A stretch of 44,850 bases of DNA from Acidobacteriota bacterium (GTDB lineage Bacteria > Acidobacteriota > Aminicenantia > UBA2199), in the NCBI GenBank assembly GCA_030837085.1, contig JAUPLE010000104.1:1-44850 (forward strand), written 5' to 3'. The position numbers and the translations under genes were made by a program. Positions 1 to 13,000 of this stretch are shown here, one piece after another. A model generated the notes under the pieces. That model was not told the DNA's origin, ran no database searches, and saw nothing but the letters and a program-made list of their open reading frames with translations. Position 1 is the first letter of the stretch. Every line of letters starts with the position of its first letter.

Positions 1-474
1 AGTGAGCAAATCCTGCACCCGGGAAAATATATAAAACGGGAGAAACCCATTCCCGTAACGATACAATACCGTCCCGAGGGTTACGAGTTGTATCATTCCG
101 GCGTCATCGGCGAATACTACTTAAACGTGCTGTTGATGGCAAAAAACGCCAATAAGTATATGGATTTTGCCAATGGCTGGGGCGGGGATACGTTTAATAT
201 CTATCAAAAGCCCTCATTCCATTTCCTGGTATGGAAATCCGCCTGGGATGAAGAAAAGTTTTGCTCCGCCTTTTACTTTATCTTCAAGCAGTTTATCGAA
301 AAAACATTCCTGGTGAATTTTAAAGATGGCAACATCAAGGGCAGTTCTTTCATCGCCGGGCAATCCGGGGACAATTACTTTTTTTTAAGCAAAGCAAAAA
401 ATGAAATAATTTACGTACGAACAAACGATAGGAGCCAAATGAATAAGTTTATCTATGGAGGAAACTATGATTAA
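1..474 (+). CDS. C-terminal part of a protein truncated by the window edge, unknown function
   Basis: Frame is open from position 1 (SEQILHPGKYIKREKPIPVTIQYRPEGYELYHSG...) to TAA at 472-474; overlaps the efp start by 8 nt on the same strand. Confidence 0.6.
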   Translation, partial: SEQILHPGKYIKREKPIPVTIQYRPEGYELYHSGVIGEYYLNVLLMAKNANKYMDFANGWGGDTFNIYQKPSFHFLVWKSAWDEEKFCSAFYFIFKQFIEKTFLVNFKDGNIKGSSFIAGQSGDNYFFLSKAKNEIIYVRTNDRSQMNKFIYGGNYD

Positions 475-1030
475 AGCGACACAGATCCGGAAAGGAATCA
501 TCATACTTTTAAATGAGAAGTTGTACCGCGTGGACGAAATGGAGCATGTGACTCCCGGTAAAGGTATTGCCGTTGTCCAGACCAAGCTCAGGGATTTAAA
601 CGACATGTCGGTAAGGAATTACCGGTTCCGGCCGTCCGAAACCGTTGAGAAGGTAGTCCTGGATTCAAATGAATTAACTTATTCCTACCAGGATGAGGAT
701 AATTACATTTTCATGGACAATGAGACCTTTGACCAGGTCAGCCTCAGTAAGGATTTCCTGGGCGATTCTGTTTTCTATTTGCAAGACGGGGCCATTTACA
801 CACTGGAGTCTTACCGGGGCACGCCCATGAATTTGACGCCCCCCACAGCCATGGAGTTCGAGGTAGTAGAAGCAGAAACTACCCTTAAAGGCGCCACGGT
901 CCAGGCCTCTTACAAACCCGCTAAATTGGACAACGGAATGGAGATCATGGTGCCCCCCTTTATCGAAGTAGGCAACGTCATTAAAGTGGACACCCGCGAC
1001 GGCAGCTATATCGAACGAGTCAAAAAATAA
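467..1030 (+). CDS. efp: Elongation factor P
   Basis: MIKATQIRKGIIILLNEKLYRVDEMEHVTPGKGIAVVQTKLRDL... with EF-P PGKG loop and C-terminal GNVIKVDTRDGSYIERVK. The ATG at 467 is preceded by GGAGG, a better start than 455. Confidence 0.95.
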   Translation: MIKATQIRKGIIILLNEKLYRVDEMEHVTPGKGIAVVQTKLRDLNDMSVRNYRFRPSETVEKVVLDSNELTYSYQDEDNYIFMDNETFDQVSLSKDFLGDSVFYLQDGAIYTLESYRGTPMNLTPPTAMEFEVVEAETTLKGATVQASYKPAKLDNGMEIMVPPFIEVGNVIKVDTRDGSYIERVKK

Positions 1031-1044
1031 AAACACACAACACT

Positions 1045-4000
1045 TTACTCTTGAGATAACGCCCTAACAAATAATTGCCAGGTCTGAATAACTGCCGGAC
1101 TTTTCAGGATCGAAAAGTGAGTGCCGCTTATTTCATACGTTTTTACAGGATTAGCACAGTAATCATTCCAACTATTTAGAAATACTCGTGGAGATTGATT
1201 TGCCTTAAAATAGTGAAGCTCGGTTATAATTTTCCGAGAAGGAATATAGTCTAACCGTGCATTAGTTAAAGTTCTACCAATATTCAGGTAATAAATTAAA
1301 TCCCTGGCGCCCAATCGCTGGTAATTGGGAATTATTTGAGCCAGGTAATCCGGAATCATTGCCTTTATTATATCAACACTATAATGATTTTCTTCCCAAA
1401 AATTGACTATTGAGGACCAAATCTCATTCATATCGGTTCGATTATTCACTTCTTCATGGATTCGATTATCACCCTGCCAATACTCCAGGAACAATTCTTT
1501 TTCGGATTGCGGGGTAAAGGCAAAGGCTTGTTCTTTCCAATCCCCTTGCGGACCCGGGGCGTCGAGCAGACCGAGGAACGAGACTGCTTCTCCCAACCGT
1601 TCCAATTGCAGTACCATTTCAAAAGCAATAGTACCTCCCAAAGACCAACCCACAATACGATAAGGTCCCTTCGGTTGAACTTTTTTTATCTTCTCAATAT
1701 AGTCCTCGGCCAATTTCTCAATGGTGATATTCCGGGGACCGCAGTTTTCACGATTTATAACATCGGTGCGCAAACCCCAAATATTTAAATCCACATCCAC
1801 AGGAAATTGTTGACAGAATTCCAAATACCCTTCCACTTCCCCGCTGCCGTCGTGAACCAGGAAGAGATGATGGACCTCCGATGATCCTTTCCGCAACAAT
1901 ACAACGTAAGGATCAGCTATCCCGTGAGCCTCCTTTTCCATACCCGCTATATATTCAGCCAAATGACGAATGGAAGGTCGAATAAATACTTCCGCCAGGG
2001 GAACCTTTACCTTGAACATCTCATAGACCCGGGCTGTCATTGCCGTGGCTTTCAATGAATGTCCACCTATTTCGAAAAAATTAGCATCGATACCGATCGA
2101 CGGTTGACCTAAAATCTCAGACCACAATTCCGACAATTTCCGTTCAATCTCATTCCTCGGCACCGTAAACTCTTCTTTTATTCCAGCATTCACAACGGGA
2201 TCAGGAAGCGTTTTCCGATCGATTTTACCATTGGGATTCAAAGGGATTTTTTCAATCGACATAAAGTAAGTGGGGATCATATAATCCGGCAACTGCTGCA
2301 ATAAATATTGTCTTAGATCACTAGCGGAAACCTCTTTTTTATCGGCAGAGGCAACAAAATACGCGATGAGATATTTATCTTTATGTTCATCTTCTTTGAC
2401 CAGTACCACTGCATCTTTAATCCCGGGATAATGCAATAACCGGTTCTCTATTTCCCCCAATTCAATACGGAATCCCCTGATCTTGACCTGCTCATCGATC
2501 CGCCCCAGGTATTCGATAATCCCTTTAGTGGTTCCCCCCACCGGGGGGCCATCCGAAAGCCACCGCGCCAGGTCGCCGGTCCGATAAAACCTTTGCCTCC
2601 GGCGGGTCAGAACCTTTTTGAAAAAAGGTTCCGACACCTCCAAAAACTTCTGATTAGTTAATTCCGGGTTATTCAAATACCCCATGGAAACCCCATCACC
2701 CCCAATATACAATTCACCGGCAATATTTACCGGGCATACATTATTATATTTATCAAGGATTAGATGGACCGTATTACCAGCCGATTCCCCAATGGGAATA
2801 CTGCCAAGCGAAACAAATTGCGTTAAACTTTCCCGCTCGATTTCCAATACCGCGGATATAATCGTTGCCTCCGTGGGACCATACATATTAAACACCCGGC
2901 ACCCACTGCTCACCGATGCAAAACTCCGTTCCACCAGGTCATAAGTCAATTTCTCCGCGCCGATAAATAGAGACTTTAAAGTAATGGGAATGGTAGGCGC
3001 TTTTACAATATATTGATACTGCGTAGGCGTTACATGAAGTATGGTCACGCCATGCCGGTTCATAAAATCAACACTGGCAGCCGCGTCCATTAATACTTCT
3101 TCCGAAACCATGCAAAGACTTGCGCCGGACGTAAGAGTAATAAATATCTCCCACACCGACCAATCAAAATAATAAGAGAGGTTCTGGAGGGTGCGATCAT
3201 GAATCCCAATACCCAGGTTGTGATATCCCCAATGCAGCAGCGGCGACAAATTGGCATGGGTAATGAGCACACCTTTGGGATTCCCGGTGGAACCGGAAGT
3301 GTAGATGACATAAGCGAGATTTGAAGAGCTTAGAAGGTAAGAGGGTAAGAAGGTAAGAGGGTAAGAAGAATTATTGGGAGATTCGGAGATGTCTTCAAAA
3401 AAAAGTTTCTCACCTTCCCACCTTCCCACGCTCAACTTCTCACCTTCTTTATTGCTGGCGGTAACCAATATTTTGGCTCCGCTATCTATCAACATAAAAT
3501 CGCTGCGTTCCCCCGGGTTCCTGGGATTGATCGGCATATAAGCACAGCCAGCCTTCCATATACCCAGGATGCCGGCAAGCATTTCCAAAGAACGTTCCAC
3601 CAGCAGCCCCACAATGTCACCCGATTGGACATCCTTCCGGATCAATAAATGGGCCAGGTGCCCCGATTTTTTATTTAATTCGGAATAGGTAATATAGGAC
3701 CCATAAGACCTATAGGACATATATTCAAATAGTACTATCCCGTCGGGTGTCCGGGCTACCTGCTCTTCAAATAATCGGCAGATGTTTTTATCCTCCGGGA
3801 AATAAAGGGTTGTTCCGTTAAACTCATACAAAAGCTGCAGTTTTTTTTCTTCGGTTATAATCTCCACAGCGGCTATTTTTTGATGCGCATTTCCAATAAT
3901 TACGGATACCACCTGTTTGAAATATGCGGCAAAACGCCGCATCGTCTCCTCTTTGAAAAGTTTGGTACAATAAGTGAACGAGCAAACCAGTTTCTCTTCA

Positions 4001-7000
4001 ACTTCAGTACAGGTCAAAATAAGATCGAATTTTGCAATCCCGGTTTCGATTTCATAGGGGATTATTTTTAATTGGGATGTTTCTACGCGGGCATTTTCTT
4101 TGCCCTGGGTTTCCAGGTTTTGTAACGAAAACATAGTATCAAAGATGGGGTTACGACTAACATCACGGTTTAACAATACCTTTTCCACTAAGTCTTCAAA
4201 CTGGTACTCCTGGTTTTCAAAAGCGTCCAGGGTACTTATTTTGAGTTCCGATAAAAAATCAACGAATTCCATATGGCCTTCGGGATAGTTCCTCAGCGCC
4301 AACGTGTTGACAAACATACCAATCGTTTTTTCCAGGTCCGCATGTCGGCGGCCGGCGATAGGTGTGCCGATAACAATATCTTCCTGGCCCGTTAGCCTGG
4401 CCAATAAAATATTGTATACAGCCAGTAAAAGCATGTACAATGTTACACCCCGCGCAGCGACAATACCCTTTAAGGCAGCGGTGGCATCCGAAGGTATCGT
4501 AAAACCGAATGAGCGACCTTCAAAACTCTGTACTACCGGCCTGGGATAATCAGTGAAGATATTCAGCGCCGGTACTTCGCCTTCAAACACGTTAAGCCAA
4601 TAGGCTTCCTGCTTTTTTATTCTTTCTTTTTCGCTATATTGCCACTCGGAAAAATCTTTATATTGAATTCTTACCGGTTCCAGATGGTCACCGTTGTATA
4701 GGGCAAAAAAATCCCTGATCAATATCCCGTTGGAGACTCCGTCGGAAATAATGTGATGCATATCGACGGCCAGCACATGTTCGGTTTCCGCTTCTTTAAC
4801 CAATCCCACCCGTAGTAATGGCGCTCTCGATAAATCGAAAGCGCGGATAAAATGATTCGGTGTATTCACGAATGATGAATGATGAAGTTTTTCTACTTCG
4901 CGTTCCTTCGCGTTCTTCGCGGCCAAATCATAACATTCGATTTTAAATTCCACTTCTTCAAGTACCTTCTGCACCGGGTCCCGGCCTAACATATGAAAAG
5001 AGGTTCTTAAACTATCATGGCGCTGGATCAATTTCCCGAAAGTCACTTTTAATTTTTTGCTGTCAAGCGCCCCGGAGAGGTGGAAAACCTGCGGCATATT
5101 GTAAGCGACACTTTCTAGTTCCATTTGCTGCAAAATATACAACCGTTTTTGGGCCGATGATAAGACATAATAATCCTTTTTTTCCACGGGCTCAATCGAT
5201 AGATACTTCTCCTGCCTCACACCCTGTATAAATGCTGACAATTCTCTGATGGTGGGATTTTTAAATATTTCTATTACCGGCGTTTTTACATTAAAGGTCT
5301 TATGTACCCTTGCAGCCATGATAGTGGCCTTTAACGAATGCCCTCCTATATCAAAAAAGTTTGTGTCTACCCCCAGTTGGTCCTTTTGGATTCCCAATAT
5401 TCCCGACCATATTTCCAGCAATTTTGCTTCAATTTCATTTTGCGGGGCTGTGTGTGCGCCTACTGCGGTTACAATGGGTTCGGGTAGCGCTTTCCGGTCA
5501 ATTTTCCCGTTAGGATTCAAAGGAATTCTTTCAATTTGAATAAAATAAGCTGGAACCATATAATCCGGTAGATGCTGCGCCAAGTACTGTTTAAGTTCAG
5601 TGGTTAGGACCTCATTTCCAGTCACTTTAGCAACAAAATACGCGATGAGATATTTGTCTTTATTTTCATCTTCTTTGACCAGTATTACGGCTTCTTTAAT
5701 CCCGGGATAGTGTAATAGCCGGTTCTCTATTTCTCCCAATTCGATGCGGAATCCCCGAATCTTGACCTGCTCATCGATCCGCCCCAGGTATTCGATAATC
5801 CCTTTAGTGGCTCCCCCCGCCGGGGGGCCATCCGAAAGCCACCGCGCCAGGTCGCCGGTCTTGTAGAAAATATATGTCTTATAGGACTTATAGGACCTAT
5901 AAAATTTGTCTGCGGTTAATTCCGGGTTATTCAAATACCCCATGGAAACCCCATCGCCCCCAATATACAATTCACCGGCAATATTCACCGGGCATAAGTT
6001 ATTATATTTATCAAGGATTAGATGGATGGTGTTGCCCGCCGATTTCCCGATAGGGATACTAGTGAGCGATTTAAACTGGGCTAAACTCTCCCGGTGGATT
6101 TCCAAAACCGCTGATATAATCGTTGCCTCGGTGGGGCCATACATATTAAACACCCGGCACCCATTGCTCACCGATGCAAAACTCCGTTCCACCAGGTCAT
6201 AGGAAAGTTTCTCCGCACCGATAAATAAATACTTCAATGTAACAGGTATATTGACCGCTTTTACAAAGTATTGATATTGAGTAGGCGTGGCATGAAGTAT
6301 TGTTGCGCCATGACGGTTGATAAAATCGACCCCGGCGACCGCGTCCAACAACATACCTTCGGGCGATATGTAAAGGCTTGCACCGGTAGTGAGAGTGATA
6401 AATATCTCCCATACAGACCAATCAAAATAATAGGACAGGTTCTGGAGGGTACGATCATGAATCCCAATCCCCAGGTTGTGATATCCCCAGTGCAGCAGCG
6501 GCGACAAATTGGCGTGAGTAATAAGCACACCTTTAGGGTTCCCGGTGGAACCGGAGGTGAAAATGATATAAGCTAAATTTGAAGGGTTTAAATTCGAAGC
6601 ACGAAATTCGAAGCACGAAACAATACCCAAATTCAAATGTTCAAAATCCAAAACCATCAGATATTCAAAGTTTCTGCGTAGATTACTACTTGTCAATAAA
6701 AACCTGGCGCCGCATTCGGCTAGCATATATTCGTTCCTGGCCACAGGGGCTTTGGGGTTCAGGGGTGCATAGGCGCAACCGGCCTTCCATATACCCAGGA
6801 TACCGGTAATCATTTCAAACGAACGCTCCACCAACAAGCCCACAATATCGCCCGATTGGACACCTTTCCGGATCAATAAATGGGCTAGGTGTCCCGATTT
6901 TTTATTTAATTCGGAGTAGGTAATATAGGCCCCATAGGACCTATAGGACATATATACAAATAGCGCAATCCCATCAGGCGTCCGGGCAACCTGTTCTTCA

Positions 7001-10000
7001 AATAATTGACAAATGTTTTTCTCTTCCGGGAAGCACCGCGTTGGATCGTTAAACTCATACAAAAGCTGCTGCTTTTCTTCAACGGATATTATTTCCACTT
7101 CGGATATTTTCTTATTTATATTCTCTATAACAGTTAATACCACCTGGTTGAAATATTGTGCAAACCGCTGGATAGTCTCTTTTTTGAAAAGTTTTATACA
7201 ATAATTGAAGGAACAAACCAGTTGCTGTTCAACTTCAGTACAGCCTAAAATAAGATCGAACTTGGCAACTTCGGATTCGATTTCATAAGGTTTTACTTTC
7301 AATTGTGAAGTACCTACTTGAGGTGTTTCACTATCCCGGTTTCGGCTTTCCAAATTCTGAAAAGTAAACATAGTATCAAAAATTGGGTTACGACTTGCAT
7401 CACGGTTAACCGATACCATTTCCACTAAGTCTTCAAATTGATACTCCTGGTTTTCGAATGCTTCCAGGGTCCTTTCTCCAACTTCAGTTAAGAATTCCCC
7501 GAATTTCTTATTGCCTCCGGGATAGTTTCTTAGCGCCAACGTGTTGACAAACATACCAATGGTTTTCTCTAAATCCGCATGTCTGCGACCGGCGATTGGC
7601 GTTCCGATGATAATATCTTCCTGGTTGGTCAATTTGGCCAATAAAACATTATATAGGGCGAGTAAAGTCATGTACAATGTCGCGCCCTTCGAAGCAGCGA
7701 TACGTTTTAAGGTTCCGGTCACATCCATGGGTAATGCAAAACCGAACGAACGGCCGACAAAACTCTGCACTGACGGCCTGGGATAATCAGTGAAAATATT
7801 CAGTACCGGCACCTCACCTGTAAACACTTTAAGCCAATATGCTCCCTGCCTTGCTATTTCCTCTTTTTTCTTTTCGCTGTTTTGCCATTCGGAAAAATCT
7901 TTATATTGGATTCTTACCGGTTTTGGTTCATCGCCGTTGTAAAGGATTAAAAAATCCCTGATCAATATCCCGTTGGAGACGCCATCGGAAATAATGTGAT
8001 GCATATCGACGACCAGCACATGTTCGGTTTCCGCTTCTTTAACCAATCCCACCCTCAATAACGGCGTTTTAGTCAGATCGAAAGGGCGAATAAAATTCTT
8101 TATAAAATCAGACAACCTTGTAGACAATGTAACATCGCCCCTAATATCCCCTAACCCCGGATTCCTGACTTCCAATGTTTCGATTTCAAATTCGGCCTCA
8201 TCATTTATTCGCTGCACCGGCTCGCTTTCTATCATGGGAAAAAATGTTCTCAAACTTTCATGCCGTTTAATTAGCTTTTTAAAAGCTGTTGCCAATTTTG
8301 CCTCATCTAGTTTCCCGAAAAGATGAAAAGCCTGCGGCATGTTATAGACGGTACTTTCCAACTCCATTTGCTGCAAAATATACAGCCGTGTCTGGGCTGG
8401 TGATAAAACATAATACTCTTTTTTCTCCACTGGTTCCAGGGATGTGTATTTATCGCCTTTCACCACGTGTATACGGACTGCCAATTCCCTGATGGTAGGA
8501 TTTTTAAATATTTCCATCAATGGAATCTTTACACCCAGTACCTTATGTATATTAGAAACAACTACGGTGGCCTTTAACGAATGCCCGCCTACCTCGAAAA
8601 AGTTAGTGTCTACCCCCAATAAGTGCTCTTGGATTCCTAAAATTCCTGACCATATCTTTACTAATTTTGCCTCAATTTCATTTTTCGGCGCTGTGTGAAC
8701 ACTTCCGGTAGTTACCAGGGGTTCGGGCAGCGCTTTCCGGTCGATCTTACCGTTAGGATTTAAAGGAATTCTCTCAATTTGAATAAAATAAGAGGGGACC
8801 ATATAATCCGGTAGATGCTGCGCTAAGTATTGTTTTAGTTCAGCGGTTGGGATATCATCGCCAGCCGAATTGGCAACATAATATGCAATGAGATATTTTC
8901 CCTTGTTTTCATCCTCCTTGACCAGCACTACGGCTTCTTTAACCTGGGAATATTTGATCAATCGATTTTCGATCTCCCCACATTCGATACGGAATCCCCT
9001 GATCTTGACCTGCTCATCGATCCGCCCCAGGTATTCGATAATCCCTTTAGTGGTTCCCCCCGCCGGGGGGCCATCGGAAAGCCACCGGGCCAGGTCGCCG
9101 GTTTTGTAGAAACGGTCTTTTGTCATTTGACATTGGTCATTGGAGAAATTGTTATTACTACTAATGACCAATGACGATTGACTAATGGCATCTCGTTTAA
9201 ATCTCTCTACTGTCAATTCCGGGTTATTTAAATATCCCCTGGATACGCCGGCCCCTCCGACCAACAATTCGCCAGAGACTCCAACCGGGACCAGGAAACC
9301 GTACTTATCTACCACGTAAGCGGTGGAATTGAATATGGGTTTACCGATCGGGATTCTCTGGAGATATTCCTCATCGATCAAAAAAGTAGTTGAAAAGGTG
9401 GTATTCTCGGTTGGGCCGTAGCCATTGATAATATTCAAGTGGGGAAACCTCTTCTTTACACGATTAATATGAACCGGGGACAAGACATCACCCCCAACCA
9501 GCAAATTCTTTATTCCCACAAATATCTCAACATCCATCCCGGATAATTGGTTAAAAAGAGGTGAGGTAAGCCACATGGTAGCAATATCCAATTTTCGTAT
9601 ATTCTCCTTCAATCTTTCAGGATTCAATATCTCATCTTTAGCGGCAATACAGAGTGTCATTCCATTTAATAATGATCCCCAGATTTCAAAAGTGGAAGCA
9701 TCAAATTCCAATGCCCCGGTCTGCAAAAGTCGGTCATTCTCCCTGAATTCCACATAATTTGTATTTTTCACCAACCTTACCACATTACGATGCTCCACCA
9801 TAACAGCTTTTGGCCTGCCGGTGGAACCGGAGGTGTAGATGAGGTAAGCGAGATTTGAAGGGATTTGAAGGTAAGAGGGTAAGAACGTAAGAGAGTAAGA
9901 AGAAATTTTTGGGGATTTGTGGATTGCTTCCAAAAGAACTTTCTTACCTTCCCACCTTCTCACGCTCAACTTCTCACCTTCTTTATCGTTGGCGGAAACT

Positions 10001-13000
10001 AACAATTTAACCCCACTGTCTTTCAACATATAATCAACTCTTTCCTGGGGGTACTCCGGATCGATAGGCAGATAGGCGCCACCGGATTTTAATATACCCA
10101 GGATTCCTATGATTATTTCAATGGAACGTTCCGTTACAATACCAACGATAGAATCGGGTTTGACGCCTTTCTGTATTAGCCACCCAGCCAGGTAACAGGA
10201 TTTATTATCTAATTCGATATAGGTAACATGAGACATATGAGATGCACAAAGTGCAATCCGGTAGGGTACCCGTCCGACCTGTTCCTCAAACAATTGACAA
10301 ATGGTTTTCTTTCCCGGGAAGTCCCTCATTGTATCGTTGAACTCATACAAAAGCTGCAACTTTTCTTTCCCGGTTATTATTTCCAGTTCGGATATTTTCT
10401 TATTTTTATTTTCTATGATTGTTGATACAACCTGCTTAAAATATTGGGCAAACCGCTGGATAGTCTCTTTTTTAAAAAGTTTTGTACAATAATTGAATGA
10501 ACAAACTATTTTCTCTTCAACTTGAGTACAGGTTAAACTGAGATCGAACTTTGCAACCTCGGATTCGATTTCATAAGGTTTTATTTTCAATCGGGATGTT
10601 TCTGCCTGTGGGATTTCACTGGACCGAGTATCAAAATTTTGCAGAGTTAACATGGTGTCAAAGATAGGATTACGACTGGCATCACGTTTAAGCAATACCT
10701 TTTCCACTAAATCTTCAAATTGGTACTCCTGGTTCTCATAAGCTTCCAGGGTCTTTTCCTTGACCTCCAATAAAAAATCCACGAACCCCTTATGGCCTTC
10801 GGGATAGTTCCTCAGAGCCAGGGTATTGACAAACATGCCAATAATTTTTTCCAGGTCCGCATGCCGACGAGCAGCAATGGGTGTCCCTACAATAATATCC
10901 TCCTGGCCACTGAGTTTGGTCAATAATATACTGTAAATCGACAACAGCGCCATGTATAAAGTGCTTCCTATTTGCTGTGCCAATAGGTTTAATTCAATGG
11001 TAGACTCAGTAGATAGGTCAAACAATAGGCTGTTCCCTTCAAAACTTTGAACCTCTGGCCTGGGATAATCAAAGGGTAAATTTAAAACCGGGACTTCCCC
11101 GTTAAACTGCATTAACCAATACTTTTCCTGTTTTGCGACCGTTTTCTTTATCGTTTCGCTGATTTGCCATTCGGCATAGTCTTTGTATTGGAATTTCAAA
11201 ATAGGTAATCGCTCTCCGCCATATAAACTGATCGCTTCTCTAATAAACAACCCCATGGAGGTTCCATCAGTGACAATATGATGCATATTTACCAGGAGTA
11301 TATGCCTCTCTTTTACCGGCTTTATTACCATCACGCGCAATAATGGGGCAGCGGAAAGATCAAAAGGTCTCATAAGACGATCACATATATCAGGCATGGA
11401 AAACAGCTCTGCTGATGAAGATGGTAAAATTGAAAGATCAAAATAGTCGGAGTTAAAGTCTACTTGATCATGAATCTTCTGAATCGGCTCTTCCTCTAAT
11501 AGGTGAAAAGACGTACGCAAACTTTCATGACGTGCCAGCAATTGGCTGAAAATCCCTTCAAGAATGTCAACCTCCAATTGCCCATCTATCTCCACTGCCA
11601 GCGGTACATTGTAAGCAGAGCTTGTTAAACTCATCTGCTGCAAGATATATAATCGTTTCTGGGCCGAAGATAAACAATAATACTCTTTTTTTTCTGCCAA
11701 TTGTATGGACGCAAAAGGATCTTCACTCGATTGGAGTATATAATTGGACAACTCTCTTATGGTAGGAATACTAAATAACTCGGCCAGTGGGATATTCACA
11801 TTAAATGCTTTGTGCAGTTTTGATATTAAGATCGTGGCCTTTAAGGAATGCCCTCCCAATTCAAAAAAATTATCTTCAATACCAATCGAGTGTTCCAATT
11901 GAGATATATGCCCTGCGTCTCGCCCTAATACCTCTGCCCATATTCTTACCATCCTATTTTCCACATTATTCCGTGGGGCAATATATCCACTCCCTATTTC
12001 GATTCCCGGTTCAGGAAGCGACTGTCTGTCAATTTTGCCGTTGATAGTTAAGGGAATCCTGTTCAATTGAACAAAATAAGCTGGCACCATATAATCCGGT
12101 AATTGCTGCGCAAGGGACTTTTTTAAAGTCGCAGTCTCAAACAGCGGTTCTACAGGAACGACATAGGCGCAAAGATATTTTTCACCGATACGATTTTTTT
12201 TAACCAATACCACAGCGTCTTTCAGAAAACCGGTTTGCAGCAATCGGTTTTCTATTTCTCCAGGCTCAACGCGATAACCCCTGATTTTAACCTGGGAATC
12301 AACCCGCCCTAAAAATTCGATATTTCCGTCCGGAAGCCAGCGAGCAAGATCACCGGTTTTGTAAAGAATATAGGTCTTTTGGGACCTATCGGACCTATTA
12401 AAAATAAATTTTTCCGCAGTTAATTCCGGGTTGTTTAGATACCCCCTGGAGAGGCCGTCCCCTCCCACAAACAACTCACCCACTGCACCGATAGGAGTTA
12501 GCTGATAATGACTCCCCAGGATATAAGCCAGGGAGTTGCTGATGGGCCTGCCAATAGGAATATTTTCGTGGTATTCTCTATCTATCCGGAAAGTAGTGGA
12601 AAAGGTAGTGTTTTCCGTGGGGCCATAGCCATTGATAATATTTAATTTTGAGAATTGTTTTCTTAAGCGGTTAATATGTGCCGGCGACAGCACATCACCC
12701 CCCACCAGTAGATTTTTGAGACCTTTAAATACTTCGATATCAGTATCAAGCACCTGGTTAAAAAACGGGGCTGTCATCCACATAATGGTCACCTTAAATC
12801 GAATTACCGCTTGTTTTAACTTTCCAAAGTTCAATATCGTATCTCTATCCACCAGGTGTAGAGTTAATCCATTTAACAATGCCCCCCAGATTTCAAAGGT
12901 TGAAGCATCAAATTCCAATGCTCCAGTCTGTAAAATACTATCTGCATCCTCAAACCGGATAAAAGTATTATTCTTCACCAACCGAACCACACTTTTATGC

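Noticed and set aside
385-606. Minus-strand 73-aa ORF over the efp start
   Set aside because: Antisense to well-supported elongation factor P; no supporting motif.
674-1036. Minus-strand 120-aa ORF inside efp
   Set aside because: Fully antisense to efp; composition looks like a shadow ORF.
3331-3451. Possible CRISPR array because of repeated GGTAAGAGGGTAAGAAG units
   Set aside because: Units are degenerate, with no unique spacers of constant length; the segment is in frame inside an A domain and forms an inverted repeat instead.
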